Shown: positions 12,666 to 25,262 of the stretch, one piece after another
Layout: every line of letters starts with the position of its first letter
Numbering within the stretch: position 1 is the stretch's first letter
Origin: Apium graveolens
Lineage: Eukaryota; Streptophyta; Magnoliopsida; Apiales; Apiaceae
Length of the DNA stretch: 64,000 nucleotides
NCBI RefSeq assembly: GCF_009905375.1
Contig: NC_133657.1
Location: forward strand, 48,329,231 to 48,393,230
Direction of reading: 5' to 3'
Position numbers and translations under genes: made by a program
The notes under the pieces: generated by a model
Seen by the model: only the letters and a program-made list of their open reading frames with translations
What the model was told of the DNA's origin: nothing
Database searches by the model: none

Positions 12666-15600
12666 TGTAACATCCCCAAATCCGGGGTCGGGGATCCGGG
12701 TTATAACGAGTTCCATTTCCATTAATAACACCCAATCTTAATAAATAATCAACTATTTTGTACTGTGACCCCACCATAAACACACACACCACAAGTTATA
12801 GTCTCAGAGATGAATATCCAAAAATAATCACAAGTCGTTTTATTCCACAATTATATGTCAATACACCTTAAAAGGGTTTCTGAATAAATTTACATTTCTT
12901 TGCCATTATTACAATTCATAATATACATAAGTCTGGTACATCATTAGCTGAAAACTTAGCCTATTGGTAATTTCTACCTCAGCTACAGCGGCCTCAACGC
13001 TTCCAGAAAGCTGCGAAACATTTCCTATCCGCTTGCGAATTGGGAGCTTGGTCCTGTTCATCTTATCTATCTAATGTTGTGTGATGAAAGAAGAAAGCAA
13101 GGGTGAGCAGCAAGCCCACCAAAATAATATGTATAATGATTAACAATATATGAACCTTCTCATAGTACTCATTAAAGTCTTGGTCAAAAGAAATGAACCA
13201 AGTTTGATATCTTAATGCATTGAAGTCGCAAAATATTCAGTATATATACATATATACTTTTCAAAATCTTGGAAGTCCTCTTCCATACATAATATACACA
13301 GAGTTCCAGTTTATAACTGTATAAAACTATCGTTGCAAGGTGATCTCATATATCTAACCTTGACTCAACGTTTTTCTGAAAATCTTTGACATGCATAAGA
13401 TAATCATTTACTAGATATAAGTTTTTAAAAGATGAAGTTACAAGATACTCCAATATACTTATATCTTTTCCAAATACTACTTGAACTACCACCGTTCAAG
13501 TTATAATTAGTTCAACAGTTCATCACATAGATGAGACTACAAGATAATACTTGAATAGATTCAATCTTTAAAATATCATCAAAATAAAATGAAGTTATGA
13601 GATACTTCATTTGATGCAAACATCATTTTGAAAACTTGACCCTGCCAACACTCAACAATCGCCCAACCGTAGCCTTTCTATCGAAGTGCTCTGGGTAGTG
13701 TTGCAATTATATCCAATTGGATGATGAACTCATTACGGGAGTTTGCCGCGCCAGGAAGACCACTTACGAAGATCAGTCGTAGTAGTACAACCCCACCATT
13801 TTCTACATGTAGAGGAGAACCTGTCGGATTTACTTGTCAATCGAACACTGAACTCCTAAGGAATGAACCGCCTTAGCGGAACTTCCAGGCCATTTGGGCC
13901 AATATAATAAGGTTGGGCCGGCGCCACTCGACCACTTACGCCACTCCTAGTTCAGATGAAATCCATGACTCTGAAACGTAAAGCTCGTTCCCCCTTTCCC
14001 CAAGTAGAAACTTGTTGATACGGCTCCACCAAGAAGTCGTATCTAGTTGGAAAGGAGAACTCACCGATATTTCCCAGGCGATTCCTGTTAATGGATTAAC
14101 TTGTTCCAAGAATTTTACTTCCCGAGTGTTGGGTAAGTAATCAATTCATTTAACAAAACAACAACCTTGTTGCGAATATAAAACACACCACAGAGCCGGA
14201 TCCCTCAGGTTTTGAGCGAGTATTTAAATCCCCTTCGAAAGGAGGATCTTAAATATAAAAATGAGTTTTGGGATCCGCTCTAACTTTTAAAAATCATTTT
14301 GAAGATTTGCAAAACATTTTTAAGAATGTTTGGAGTGATGCTGATTTAATAAAATAAATCAGTCCCAATATATTAGAAAATATCTGAATATTATTATTTA
14401 AATAATATTTCCATAAAGAATAATCTTTATAAAAATAATTGAAGTTGAAGTTTTAAAACTTATACTTGAAATGAATATTAAATAACCAAAGATATACCTA
14501 TACGAAAGTACTATCTTTATTTGAATAATCAAAAGTGAGTTTGATTATCGACACCTTATTCTATAATAAAATAAAGAATATATCTCAGCAAATAATCGGA
14601 GTCATAGATCCTCAAATGAATATTCAAATAATATTCAATAAATAAAATAAGCTGAGTCATAAGCCCTCGAATGAATATTCGAAATAATATTCAATAAATA
14701 AATAAGCTGAGTCATAAGCCCTCGAATGAATATTCGAAATAATATTCAATAAATAAATAAGCTGAGTCATAAGCCCTCGAATGAATATTCGAAATAATAT
14801 TCAATAAATAAGCTGAGTCATAAGCCCTCGAATGAATATTCGAAATAATATTCATTAAATAATAAGCTGAGTCATAATACCTCGAATGAATATTATAAAT
14901 AATATTATTAAATAAAATAAAGGAGTCATACATCCTCAAATGAATATCCAGGTAATATTCAATAAATAATATAAAGGAGTCATAAGTCCTCGAATGAATA
15001 TTCAAGATAATATTCATTAATAAAATAAAGTTATCGAATAAACCTTATTCGATTAATAGTTTTGAAAACTATAACCATATATATATATATATATATAAAT
15101 ATATATATATAAAATCTACTCGGGATCCTCGACTCCCGGTTTTAGAAAATGTTTTCACCTTTGGGTCCCTATACTAAGGGTATATGCAAATTACCGCTAT
15201 TCTCTAGCACAGGTATTATCAACTGAACCAACAGATATATATGGCAAGAATACGAAACAGGCATGCATATATACCATATCACATGCTACAATATATCGCA
15301 AGAATTTGCTAATATAACCATCATGCATCTATTACAAGATAATGCATATACACGTGTATACATCACAACAACAGTATAACGGGTAGAAAACTTGTCTGAG
15401 CGACTTGAGGTGATAAAAGGCTCGGGACGGGTCTGGTAACCTATAAACAACAAGTAAGTTGGAATTAAACCAAAGTCACTTGTAAATCTATACTTTAACT
15501 AACTTAGACTCTAACGCTTGTTTTGCGCTTACTGATTCTCTTAAGTTACTCGAGTACCCTCGGCTCCACCATTTTTAATAATTTAACCATTACGAGTTTT

Positions 15601-17151
15601 AAGGCGATTCCTTCACGAGTGTCTTACCAACTGCCTAACATACTTAACATAATTGTTTCATACATTAATTAACCCTTTAAGGTCTTTAACCTATGTTTCA
15701 AAGTAAGGCGAGGGGTAATGGTTCGGTCGCGAAACGCCCTTACTTAAAATGGTCGTTTCTCCTAAACCGTACATCGGATTCAAACGAACCACATATCAAA
15801 ACGAAGCTCGTAACATGAACTATCTAATCATGGCAATGGTCAAAACTTAACAGGGAGTTCTCGGGTCCTGATGTTAAGAGCAAAAACAGTCTAAAGTAAA
15901 TCGGACATTACGACGGCTATGTTTACGCGATTTCCCAAATTTTTACCATTCCAAATCATATCAATCCAACTACCAATCAACAAAAACTCAAGATACACAT
16001 CAATGCTACTGATTTCAGTCATAATAAGCTCAAGGATATCAATCCAATCATATATTATAACATCTCCAAATTCAACTAAACTACTTAACAATTAAGCTCG
16101 AATCATGCTTATCATTCAAATAACTACTCATCCATCCAAACCATCTCCAAACTTCAACATTCAAACTTATTACTAAAGGGTGTGAAGATTTATACCTTTC
16201 TTGGAGGGTGGAAAGTTAATAGGAAGCCTTATGGAGCCTCCTACAAGCTTGATCTTTCCAAAGAAATCAAGAACACAAAGTTAGGCTTTAAAGTTTCTAA
16301 AAGTCCGATTGAAAGAACTGTAAAAATGAGGGTCTTACCATGCTTTTTTGGACGAGACTTGTGAACAAGAGTTGTAGGCCATCTCAATACCTTTCCAACG
16401 AGCTATAGAACACAACATTTGAGTGAGTATTGAAGGAGATATGGGAGTTTAAAGTTGCTGGGTTTGTTTTGGCCGAGAGCTTTTGCTCTTGGAAGCAAAA
16501 GTCAACTTCTAATTTTTGTGTTTTATGATATTTGCTTGGTTGCTTCTCCTTTTTGCCTTGGAAAATGTTTTAGCTTTTTACCTTGGTAAATTTTACATGG
16601 CCCAAAATCAACCAACAAAACAAAACCCCTTGTCATGCTTATGTCATCTTGCACATGTCATAATGCTTCCACTTGTCCACACCTTGTTGGTTTGATGACA
16701 TCATCATCCCTAACCTCCTTGATTAACTCCTAATTGCTTGCCTAATGACCGCTGATCTGTTATACGGTTCGCTTAACTTTTATTTTCATTTATCGTTTGA
16801 GGGATCATACCCGGGATCTTATTACTTAGGTTTCTTTAACCTTTCTCAATCCATTATATTCCTTTCATGATCCTCTCTTATAATCCTTGAATTTAAATCC
16901 TTTTTATTCTGTTACCTTATACTCAATTCTTTCTGTATCTGGTAGATTTTCGGGAAAAATCGAAGTGTTCGAATTTAGATTCTGACGATCTTTACATACA
17001 CTTATTTATCATATAGAGTACTAATAATATCCCAGAAGATGAATAAAAGAGCCCCTACATAGTGTGGTATGAAAAGTTTTCTTATTCAGCATAATCAGCA
17101 AAATCACTATTCATAAGGGTTTCAAAAATTCCAAAAATTGGGGTTATTACA
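12666..17151 (-). repeat. 5' LTR of element E
   Basis: This LTR of 4486 bp pairs with 2617-7083. It contains the 55-bp repeat array (14595-15033) and an expanded AT run at 15076-15112 that is short in the left LTR. Minus-strand reading frames at 14712-15017 and 15891-16091 are products of the repeat array and of LTR sequence, not genes. Confidence 0.95.
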
Positions 17152-17399
17152 ATCCGTCGGAATATAATATCTTAATAAAAATCAATTTCCTTTCTGGAAT
17201 ATTTTAAAACCTGACAGATAAATTGTTTTTATTCTCATCCGTCGCTTTATCCAAATTATAGCCGTTAATTTTCTAAACATTATCCATCGGGTTTACTTAC
17301 AGTCTGTAAGTATATCACGACAGATAATTGATAGAATTTTGACAGTTTATTTTAATTTAAACGGAAATTTTGGGCTATTTTGATTGGTTCTTTATTACT
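17152..17399 (+). other. Element A pol to third-ORF spacer, second part
   Basis: Non-coding. It continues the spacer after element E and aligns with 24275-24520 of element B (GACAGTTTATTTTAATTTAAA, TTTTGGGCTATTTTGATTGG). It contains CATCCGTCG and TTATCCATCGGG copies of the family motif. It ends at the TTACT duplication (17395-17399) where element B starts. Confidence 0.85.
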
Positions 17400-17479
17400 T
17401 GTTAGGAATATGTTGTGTACTTGATGATTAAACTAACAAAACACCTTAGTAGATTCAACTTAGTGTAAATTGTAGCACT

Positions 17480-17570
17480 CGACGGATGATCAACTATAGT
17501 CCCGACGGATGAACCTTATAGTCCCGACGGATGACGGATGACTAATTGACATCCATCGAGTGAGTAGCTT
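17480..17570. repeat. Inverted array of the CGACGGATG motif in the B LTR
   Basis: Three or four direct CGACGGATG copies are closed by the inverted CATCCATCGAGTG at 17553-17565, which pairs with CACTCGACGGATG at the left edge (one mismatch). The same arrangement is present in the 3' LTR at 40276-40356. It could fold as a large stem-loop in the LTR transcript; this is inference. Confidence 0.75.
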
Positions 17571-18054
17571 ATGTAATAAATAAGTATTGTAGCACATTTC
17601 TGCAAACAACTTTGTGCAAATTCTATAAGGATATATGAGTCATGTTGACTACTAGTAGATATGTATAATAGGTTGATTAATTGTAAATAAGTGATGTCTT
17701 GTAATTCTGTGTAAGTGAAATAGAGTCAAGTGACAATAGCTATCTGACGGATGATCAACAAAGCTACCCGACGGATGATCAACAAAGCTACCCGACGGAT
17801 GTTCTACAAGACTTCTGACGGATGATCAAACTCAAATATCTGTTGACAGTGACAACACAGTCACATGCGTCAGGTGTTTGCAAAAGGAATGTGGCAGCCT
17901 GTTAAGCAGGAATTTGAGAACAAAGAAGCATTACCATTTCCATGCAATTGTGAAGATATTCAAAGATGCTGGAACAGAGTAGTGAAGCAGCATAGAATTA
18001 GACTATATATGTTTTTTTTATTGTCTTGTCTTATTATCATGTGAACTTGGTGAT

Positions 18055-18062
18055 ATATAAAC
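18055..18062 (+). promoter_or_regulatory. Candidate TATA box of the B LTR promoter
   Basis: TATATAAA lies in the 5' LTR, about 400 bp before gag. The same sequence is conserved at 40848-40855 in the 3' LTR. Its assignment as the U3 promoter is inferred from position. Confidence 0.5.
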
Positions 18063-18207
18063 CAAGTGTAGCTAGTAGAACAATTAACTAAGCAAACACA
18101 TTTCAAAGAGTGATAGAAAAAGCTGTACTTGTTAAGAATCTCTCTGTAGTTTGATTGTTCAACTTGTAAAGCAACTGTGAGCCATTTTAGCTTCACAGAG
18201 TTCTTAT

Positions 18208-18241
<34 letters not shown>

Positions 18242-18399
18242 GGTGGATACTTTCAAATCCACCAGAAAGTTTTAAAAGCACTTGTTTTTATTACTTTCAT
18301 ATTTTATCAAGCAAGAACATTTTTAGTTTTGAAAAAGTTTCCAGAATTACATTAAACCCCCCTTTTGTAATTCTTGTTGTATTTTTAGGGACTAATAAT

Positions 18400-18411
18400 T
18401 GGTATCAGAGC
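18400..18411 (+). other. Primer binding site of element B
   Basis: TGGTATCAGAGC lies two bases after the 5' LTR. It is complementary to the 3' end of plant initiator Met-tRNA and is the usual site in copia elements. Confidence 0.92.
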
Positions 18412-18457
18412 AAGCTCTTAAAATACAAAGAGTGTAAAGAGCACAATAAATAGCAAG

Positions 18458-20842
18458 ATGAACAAGAAGGATGTTGGAGTCAAAATTCCTTTTCTGGACA
18501 AAGATAATTACCACCACTGGAAGGTAAAAATGCATCTTCATCTTCTTTCTCAAGATGAGGCCTATGTGGATTGTATAGAGAGAGGTCCTCATGTACCAAT
18601 GAGAGCTGCAACTGGAAATGAGCCATCTGTTCCCAAACCAAGGCATGAATGGTTAGACCCCGATATTGAACAGGTCAGGAAAGACAAGAACGCCATGAAC
18701 ATTTTATTCAATGGAGTTAATGGTGATATGTTTGTTAACATCATTAACTGCAAAACAACCAAGAAGGTTTCAGACACAATTCAAATAATCTGTGATGGTA
18801 CTGAACAAGTAAGGGAAAACAAGATGCAGTTAATGATTCAGCAATATGAGCATTTCCACTGTGAAGAAAGTGAGTCTCTCACTGATATTTTTAGTAGATT
18901 TTAAAATCTACTAAATGCTCTGAAGCTACATGGAAGAGTCTACCAAACAGAAGACTCTAACCTAAGAGAAAAGGAATGGAAGGCAATGACAGTCTCTTTG
19001 AGAAATTCACAAGAATACAAGGAGTTTACCCTAGAGAGACTGTATGGAATTCTGAAGACTTATGAGCTTGAAATAGAGCAAGATGAAATGATGGAGAAAG
19101 GAAGCAAGAAAGGAGGGTCCATAGCACTTGTTGCTGAGTTAGAGAAAGAGAAAGAGATGAAGGTAGAAGCTGTTGAATCTACATCAAAGGTTTGTGAAAG
19201 CAAGGGAAAATGGTTGGTAGCTGAAAATGAAGATCAATTGAGTCAAGATGACATGGATGATTTTGATGAGCACTTAGCATTCTTATCCAGAAGATTTGCT
19301 AAGCTCAAGTTCAAAAAGAACTTTGGAGCTGCCAAGCCAAATAGAAACATGGTGGATAAATCAAAATTCAAGTGATTCAAATGTGGCATAGCTGGTCATT
19401 TTGCAAATGAGTGCAGAAAGTCAGATTCCAACAAGAAGAAGTTTGAGCCTGTTGATTATAAACATAAATACTTTGAGTTGCTCGAGCAAAAGGAAAGGGC
19501 TTTCATTACACAAGAAAATGACTGGGCAGCTAATGGATTGGATGAAGATGAAGAAACAAGCTATGTCAAACGAGCCCTGATGGCCAAGTCTAATGAGACA
19601 GAAACAAGTTCTTCAATTAATCAGGTAATCACCACTAATCTAGCACATTTGACTAAAGATGAGTGTAATAATGCAATCAATGACATGTCCACGGAATTAT
19701 ATCACTTGTGTGTTACTCTTAAGTCCCTCACTAAGGAAAATACAAAAATTAAAGAAAACAATTTATTTTTAAGTGAGAGGAACAACGTGTTAGAGTCTTA
19801 ATTCATTGAATTTGAGAAATTGAGAATTGATTGTAAGATTGCCAAGCATGAATTAACTGAGTCATTGAAGAAAGAAGAAATTTTGAAGAAGCAGCTTGAA
19901 CGTGAACAGGAAGTGATCAAGGCATGGAAATCATCCAGAGTTGTCCATGCTCAAATCACTAAAGTTCAAGGTATTGAGTCCTTTTGTGATGCAGCCTGGA
20001 AGAAAAGCAAGAAAAAGATGGAATCCAATTTGGTTGAAGGACAGTCTACAGATGTGGACTCGACGGATGATGAAGATCATCCGTCGGATAATCAAAATGA
20101 TTATCCATCGAGTGAAAGAGAGCCACATCTGTCAGCTGTGAGTAAACTTGTGAGCAAAGCCAAGCTAGCCAAGCTGATTGGGAACTATGGATCTGTTTCC
20201 AAGAATTTTATTCCAGGAGAATCAAGTCAAGTCAGGAAGGAAAAGCAAGTCAATGTTGGTCATCTGTCCATCAAGCAATTGAATGACAGATTAGAAAAGA
20301 TTGAGGTTAAAACATATGCTAAAAAGATAAATAATAGAAATGGGATAGTAGGAATTAACAAACATAACAACTATACACCTAATAAATTTGCTCCAAGAAA
20401 AATCTGTGTTAAGTATGGTAGTGTTAATCATTTGTCTTTTAATTGCAAAATTGCCATGCCTACTTCCATGACTGTACCTCCTTCTTTTCCCAACATGAAT
20501 GCCATGTCTGCCATGCCTATAAATGCTATGTCTGCTCAGAATATGAATGCACAATTTACTACTATGCCATTTGCACATAATCCTTATTATGCTGCATTTA
20601 ATATGCCTCAAATGTCATTTAGCATGCCTTACTGGAGTAACATATTTGCAAATAACATGCCTTTTCCTATTAATCAAAATGTGCATGATAATTCTATTCA
20701 AATGACTGGTTTCAACGGTCCAACTCAAATGACCAAGGATGATTCAGAAATTCCCAAGTCAAATGAGATTAAATCTAAGAAACCAAAGAAGAATGCTAAC
20801 AAACAAGGACCCAAGGAAACTTGGGTACCAAAATCAACTTGA
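18458..20842 (+). pseudogene. Element B gag remnant
   Basis: One reading frame starts 47 bp after the primer binding site (MNKKDVGVKIPFLDKDNYHH) and runs to 20842, broken by stops at 18902-18904, 19373-19375 and 19799-19801. The first 310 residues fit the copia gag core (YHHWKVKMHLHLL, QMLI-like helices, YKEFTLERLYGIL). A first zinc knuckle (CGIAGHFANEC, 19382-19414) has lost its leading Cys to the stop. A second (CVKYGSVNHLSFNC, about 20404-20445) has Tyr for its second Cys. The C-terminal part is Met/Asn/Pro-rich, then Lys-rich. Gag of about 790 codons is long for copia but usual for SIRE. Confidence 0.88.
20061..20086 (+). repeat. Perfect 11-bp hairpin in B gag
   Basis: CGACGGATGAT, loop GAAG, ATCATCCGTCG. 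The stem is exactly complementary and built from two inverted copies of the family motif. A third copy (TTATCCATCGAG) follows at 20100-20111. In the gag frame these read STDD and HPSD. Confidence 0.9.
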
Positions 20843-20844
20843 TT

Positions 20845-23800
20845 TAATTTTTATGTGTGCAGGGAAATAGAAAGAATCTTTGGTATCTGGATAGTGGGTG
20901 CTCAAGGCACATGATTGGAGATTCTACCCTGCTTTCAAGGAAAGAGCTGGCCCAAGTATTACTTTTGAAGATGACAACAAGGGTTTTACTGTGGGATATG
21001 GATTGATTTCAAAAGATAATGTCATCATTGAAGAAGTTGCCCTAGTGGATGGTCTCAAGCATAATTTGTTGAGTATCAGCCAACTTTGTGATAAGGGCAA
21101 CTCTGTAACATTCAATTCAGTAGCCTGTGTTGTGACAAACAAAAGGAGCAACAAAGTGGTTCTCACTGGAGTGAGAAAAGGGAATGTGTATCTAGCTGAC
21201 TTCAACTCATAAAATGCAGAGTGTCACTTTCCTCCTCGGTAAAGCAAGTCAAGATGAAAGTTGGCTATGGCACAAGAAGTTGTCCCATCTAAACTTCAAG
21301 ACCATGAATGAGCTTGTCAATAAAGAACTGGTTAGAGGTATCCCTCAAGTGGAGTTTACAAAAGATGGATTATGTGATGCTTACCAAAAGGGAAAGCAGA
21401 TTAAAGCATCATTAAGAAAGAAGCTTGATTCAACAATTGAAGAACCTTTACAATTGCTACACATGGATTTGTTTGGACCAGTCAATGTGTTGTCCATCTC
21501 AAGAAAAAGATTTTGCCTAGTAATTGTGGATGATTTCTCAAAGTTCTCTTGGACATATTTCCTAAAGTCTAAAGATAAAGCTAGTGAAATTATCATCAAT
21601 CACATAAGGAAAGTCAACAATCATCCTGATTTTAAGATAAGAAGAATTAGGAGTGACAATGGAACTGAGTTCAAGAATTCTGTGATGAGATCATTTTGTG
21701 AAGAAAATGGGATTATACATGAGTTCTCTACAGCAAGAACTCCATAAAAAATGGAGTAGTGGAAAGAAAGAACAGATCTCTTATTGAAGCTGCAAGGACA
21801 ATGCTTGAAGAATCAAAGTTACCGACATATTTTTGGGCTGAAGCTGTGAACACTACCTGCTATACTCAAAATATCTCTTTGCTTAATCAAGCAAAGTGCA
21901 TGACTCCCTACCAATTGTTCAAGAACAGGAAACCAACTCTAAATTTTCTTCATGTCTTTGGCTGCAAATATTATATCTTGAAGAATCAAACTGATCAACA
22001 TAGGAAGTTTGATGCTAAAGCAGATGAAGGAATTTTTGTTGGATATGCTGTGGGAAAAGCATATAGAGTCTACAATCTATAAACCAACATTGTTGTGGAA
22101 TCAATACATGTTATGTTTGATGACAAAAATATTGAAGGACTGCAAGGTGGATATTTCCATGAAAGCCTCAAGTTTGATAATGTGGAGATGGTTAATGATG
22201 ACAGTGATGATGAGAGTGATTAAGAAATAGTAACTAAAGATAATGCAGAAAAATTTATAAATAATGAAGCTCATAATTCAACATCAGTCGAGTTACAATC
22301 AGCCTCATCCATAGGAACTCAAAGTGAACCATCTGTTGAAACATTAAGAGAAGCTGAAAGTCAGAATAGATCACCTACAGAAAGTTCCCCTTTCTCAAAT
22401 CAAAGATTCACAAACTCAGGGGGAGTTTCTCATAATCAAAACTCAGTCACACATCAAGACAACAATGAGGCCTCTTTATCTAGAGCAAATCTACCTCAAC
22501 ATAGAAAATGGATAAGAGATCACCCTTATGAGCTAATTATTGGTGATGCATCTTCTAGGGTTCAAATAAGGAAAGTAACTCAAGAGGCATGTCTATATAG
22601 AAGCTTCCTATTAAAGGAAGAACCAAAGAAGGTAGAAGAAGCTTTGTTGGATCCTGATTGAATTTTGGCTATGCAGGAAGAGCTAAACCAATTTGAAAGG
22701 AATAATGTATGGAAGCTGGTACCCAAGCCTAAAGGAAAAAACTATATTGACACCAAGTGGGTATTCAGAAACAAGATGGATGAAAATGGCATAGTTATAA
22801 GGAACAAAGCTAGACTGGTTGCTAAGGGCTATTGTCAAAAAGAAAGAATTTATTTTGATGAGACCTTTGCTCCTATTGCAATACTAGAGGCCATCATAAT
22901 TTTCTTAGCCCATGCAGCTCATGCCAATTTCAAAGTCTATCAAATGGATGTCAAAAGTACCTTTATGAATAGAGATTTGGAGGAGGAACTCTATGTCAGT
23001 CAGCCTCCTTGTTTTGAGGATCCAAATTTTCCTGATCATGTATATTATCTTCTGAAAGCACTCTATGGATTGAAGTAAGCACCTAGAGCCTAGTATGACA
23101 CTTTGTCAAAGTTTTTTTAGAGAATCACTTCACTAGAGGTACTGTAGACAAAACTTTATTCTTTAGAAATGTTAATGGCTCTAGCACACTTGTTCAAATT
23201 TATGTAGATGATATTATATTTGGCTCTACAGATGAAAAACTTTGCAAAAAGTTTTCCAAATTAATGCAAAGTAAGTATGAAATGAGCATGATGGGAGAAC
23301 TAACTTACTTTCTTGGTTTACAAGTTAAGAAAGTTAGTGATGGAATATTCATTAGTCAAACCAAATACATTTATGATCTTTTAAAGAAGTTTGAACTAAT
23401 GGATCACACATCTGCAAAAACTCCCATGGCCACTGCAACTAAACTTGAATTAAACACTACTGAAAAGTCTGTGGATATTTCAAGTTATAGAGGCATGGTT
23501 GGCTCACTTCTATACTTAACAGCTAGTAGGCCAGATATAATGTTTGCTATATGTCTCTGTGCTAGATTTCAGGCTGATCCTAGAGAATCTCACTTAATAG
23601 CTATTAAGAGAATTTTCAGATATCTCAAAGGTACACCAAAACTTGGAATTTGGTATCCTAGAGATTCTGGTTTTGATCTAACTGGTTATTCAAACGCAGA
23701 TTATGCAGGTTGTAGAATTGATAGAAAAAGTACAACAGGAACCTGTCAATTTCTAGGGGACAAGCTAGTATCCTAGTCCAGTAAAAAGCAAAATCCAGTT

Positions 23801-24145
23801 TCTACTTCTATGGCAGAAGCTGAATATATTGTTGCTGGCAATTGCTGTGCACAGATTTTGTGGATGAAAAACCAATTGCTAGACTATGGTCTGCAAGTGC
23901 AAAGGATTCCTATTTTCTGTGATAACACAAGTGCAATTGCCATTACTGAAAATCCAGTACAGCATTCAAGAACAAAGAACATAGACATCAAGTACCACTT
24001 CATTAGGGAACATGTAATGAATGGTACTGTGGAACTTCATTTTGTTCTAAGTGAAAAGTAGCTTGTAGATTTCTTTACCAAGCCACTTGATGAATCTACC
24101 TTTTCAAGGTTGGTAAGTGAGTTAGGTATGATAAATTATTCTTGA
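20845..24145 (+). pseudogene. Element B pol remnant: PR, integrase, RT, RNase H
   Basis: The protease site DSGCS is near 20889-20903. A frame change follows and the protease remainder reads to 21212 (DGLKHNLLSISQLCDKG). From 21214 come the gag-pre-integrase domain (WLWHKKLSHLN) and the integrase core (HMDLFGPV, IRSDNGTEF), to 21747. A small deletion shifts the frame at about 21745. The linker and RT start follow (22665-23078, DTKWVFRNK), with stops at 22080, 22221, 22659 and 23076 and a frameshift in the T-run near 23113. YVDD is intact at 23201-23212. RNase H follows (FCDNTSAIAI, RTKNIDIKYHF) with stops at 23774 and 24059, and the natural end is at 24143-24145. Several stops replace TGG or CAA codons seen in copy A. 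Confidence 0.92.
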
Positions 24146-24660
24146 ATTCTTTATGATATTTTTACAAGTTATAATGCAACCAGAAATTTAATTGATTTTT
24201 CTGTTTTGGATGAAATTTTGGCTAAGTCAAAATTTACATCCCAACGGATGATCATTATCCATCGAGTCTGATCATCACTCGGAATAGAATATCAAAATAA
24301 AAATCAATTACCTATCTGGAATACTTTATTACCCGACGGATAAATTGTTTTACTACCATCCGTCGAGTTGTTCAAATCATAGCTGTTAATTTTCTAAAAA
24401 TTATCCATCGGGATTATTTACAGTCTGTAAGTATATTACGACGGATGATTGATAGAATTTTGACAGTTTATTTTAATTTAAATGACTACTTTGGGCTATT
24501 TTGATTGGTTCTTTATTATTTGTGTCAGTTTATTTTTAAGAGAGTATAAAAGCTAAATTCGTTTTCATTTTTTTTCTTTTATCACTCTCAATTCAATTGC
24601 TATTACTCCCTTTCTTCTCCATATCAAAAGTTCTCTCTGCAAATTCCCCATTCTCTAATA
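24146..24660 (+). promoter_or_regulatory. Element B spacer with candidate internal promoter for the third ORF
   Basis: Non-coding spacer with several copies of the ATCCGTCG/CGACGGAT motif (24243-24460). A TATAAAAG at 24545-24552 is followed by a T/C-rich stretch and then the third-ORF ATG 109 bp downstream. The TATAAAAG, the pyrimidine-rich leader and the spacing are conserved in element A (41217-41224, ATG 41334). Promoter function is inferred. SIRE third ORFs have elsewhere been proposed to be expressed by stop-codon read-through, but here the spacer separates them from pol. Confidence 0.55.
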
Positions 24661-25262
24661 ATGGCACTTGTAGTCAAAATTATGTCTCAATCTGGATATA
24701 TCTATAAAAAGAACAACTTTGTAGCACTGGTGAATAAGGAGATCCCTCAGTCTGGAGAATTTCACAAGATGATGGATTTTGTGAAGAGCTGTAAACTCAG
24801 TTATGCCATGCTAGAATCACCTACTATATACTGTGAAGTTGTGGAAGAGAGATGGACAACTGCAGTGTACAACTCAATTGACAAGACCATAACTTTCAGC
24901 CTCGAAGGTAAGCAATTTGATGTTAATAGTGACATTTTTAAAGCTTGCTTTAGATTTCCAGATAATACTATTATTGTTCCACACACAGACAGTGATATAG
25001 TTAACATGCTAAACTCCATGGGCTATGAACTCCCTACGTCTAAGTTAAGTGAAATTAGGAGGCTAGGTCTTAGAAAGGAATGGAGATATCTATGTGATTT
25101 GGTAACTAAAGCATTTTCTGGTAAAATTAGAAATTTTGACTCTGTTAACATTTCTATGCTTAACATGCTTTACATGTTAGTTACTGATAAGTACTTTAAA
25201 TTCAGTGACTTGGTCTTGTTTGAGTTAGGGTATAAATTAGGGGAACTTAATAAGAGGGGTAG
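24661..25262 (+). pseudogene. Element B third ORF (envelope-like position), N-terminal part
   Basis: An open frame of about 200 codons (MALVVKIMSQSGYIYKKNNF) is cut by element R at 25262. The start is supported by conservation with element A at 41334 (MAPVVKIMSQSGFIYEKNNF). The N-terminus has no convincing signal peptide: it is a mixed segment with Lys and polar residues. Motifs shared with A include VMLESPTIYCEVV-like and KLSEIRRLGLRKEW. The function is unknown. In SIRE elements an ORF in this place is called envelope-like. The rest of the frame resumes at 36042. Confidence 0.85.

Larger units (their letters stand above)
2617..17151 (-). mobile_element. Element E: Ty3/gypsy chromovirus-like (Tekay-type) retrotransposon with scrambled interior
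   Basis: Two long direct repeats (2617-7083 and 12666-17151) start TGTAACATCC and end GGTTATTACA. The flanks carry a perfect ATCCG duplication (2612-2616 and 17152-17156). The element reads on the minus strand: its primer binding site lies beside the right LTR, its polypurine tract beside the left one, and integrase and chromodomain remnants sit near the left LTR. The internal region (7084-12665) has no intact ORF. LTRs of about 4.5 kb with a chromodomain-like integrase tail fit the Tekay/Del group; this lineage call is an inference from those two traits. Confidence 0.95.
17400..18397 (+). repeat. 5' LTR of element B
   Basis: This LTR of 998 bp begins TGTTAGGAATATG and ends GGGACTAATA, where the other LTR ends in ACTAACA, so the terminal CA is mutated. 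Compared with 40234-41187 it has an extra 34-bp stretch at about 17417-17450 and a 7-bp repeat near 17528. It contains four spaced GACGGATGATCAACAAAGCT-like units (17745-17830), a TATATAAA at 18055-18062 and a TA run at 18213-18239. Confidence 0.95.

Noticed and set aside
14712..15017. 101-codon minus-strand ORF with repeated peptide
   Set aside because: It is a translation of the 55-bp tandem array; the partner array does not keep the frame.
17745..17830. Regularly spaced 23-bp repeats resembling a CRISPR array
   Set aside because: Units are contiguous variants of a retrotransposon LTR motif with no unique spacers, in eukaryotic DNA, and the same units recur in the partner LTR.
18213..18239. 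TA dinucleotide run as a possible origin or regulatory site
   Set aside because: It is a simple microsatellite, variable in length between the two LTRs of B.
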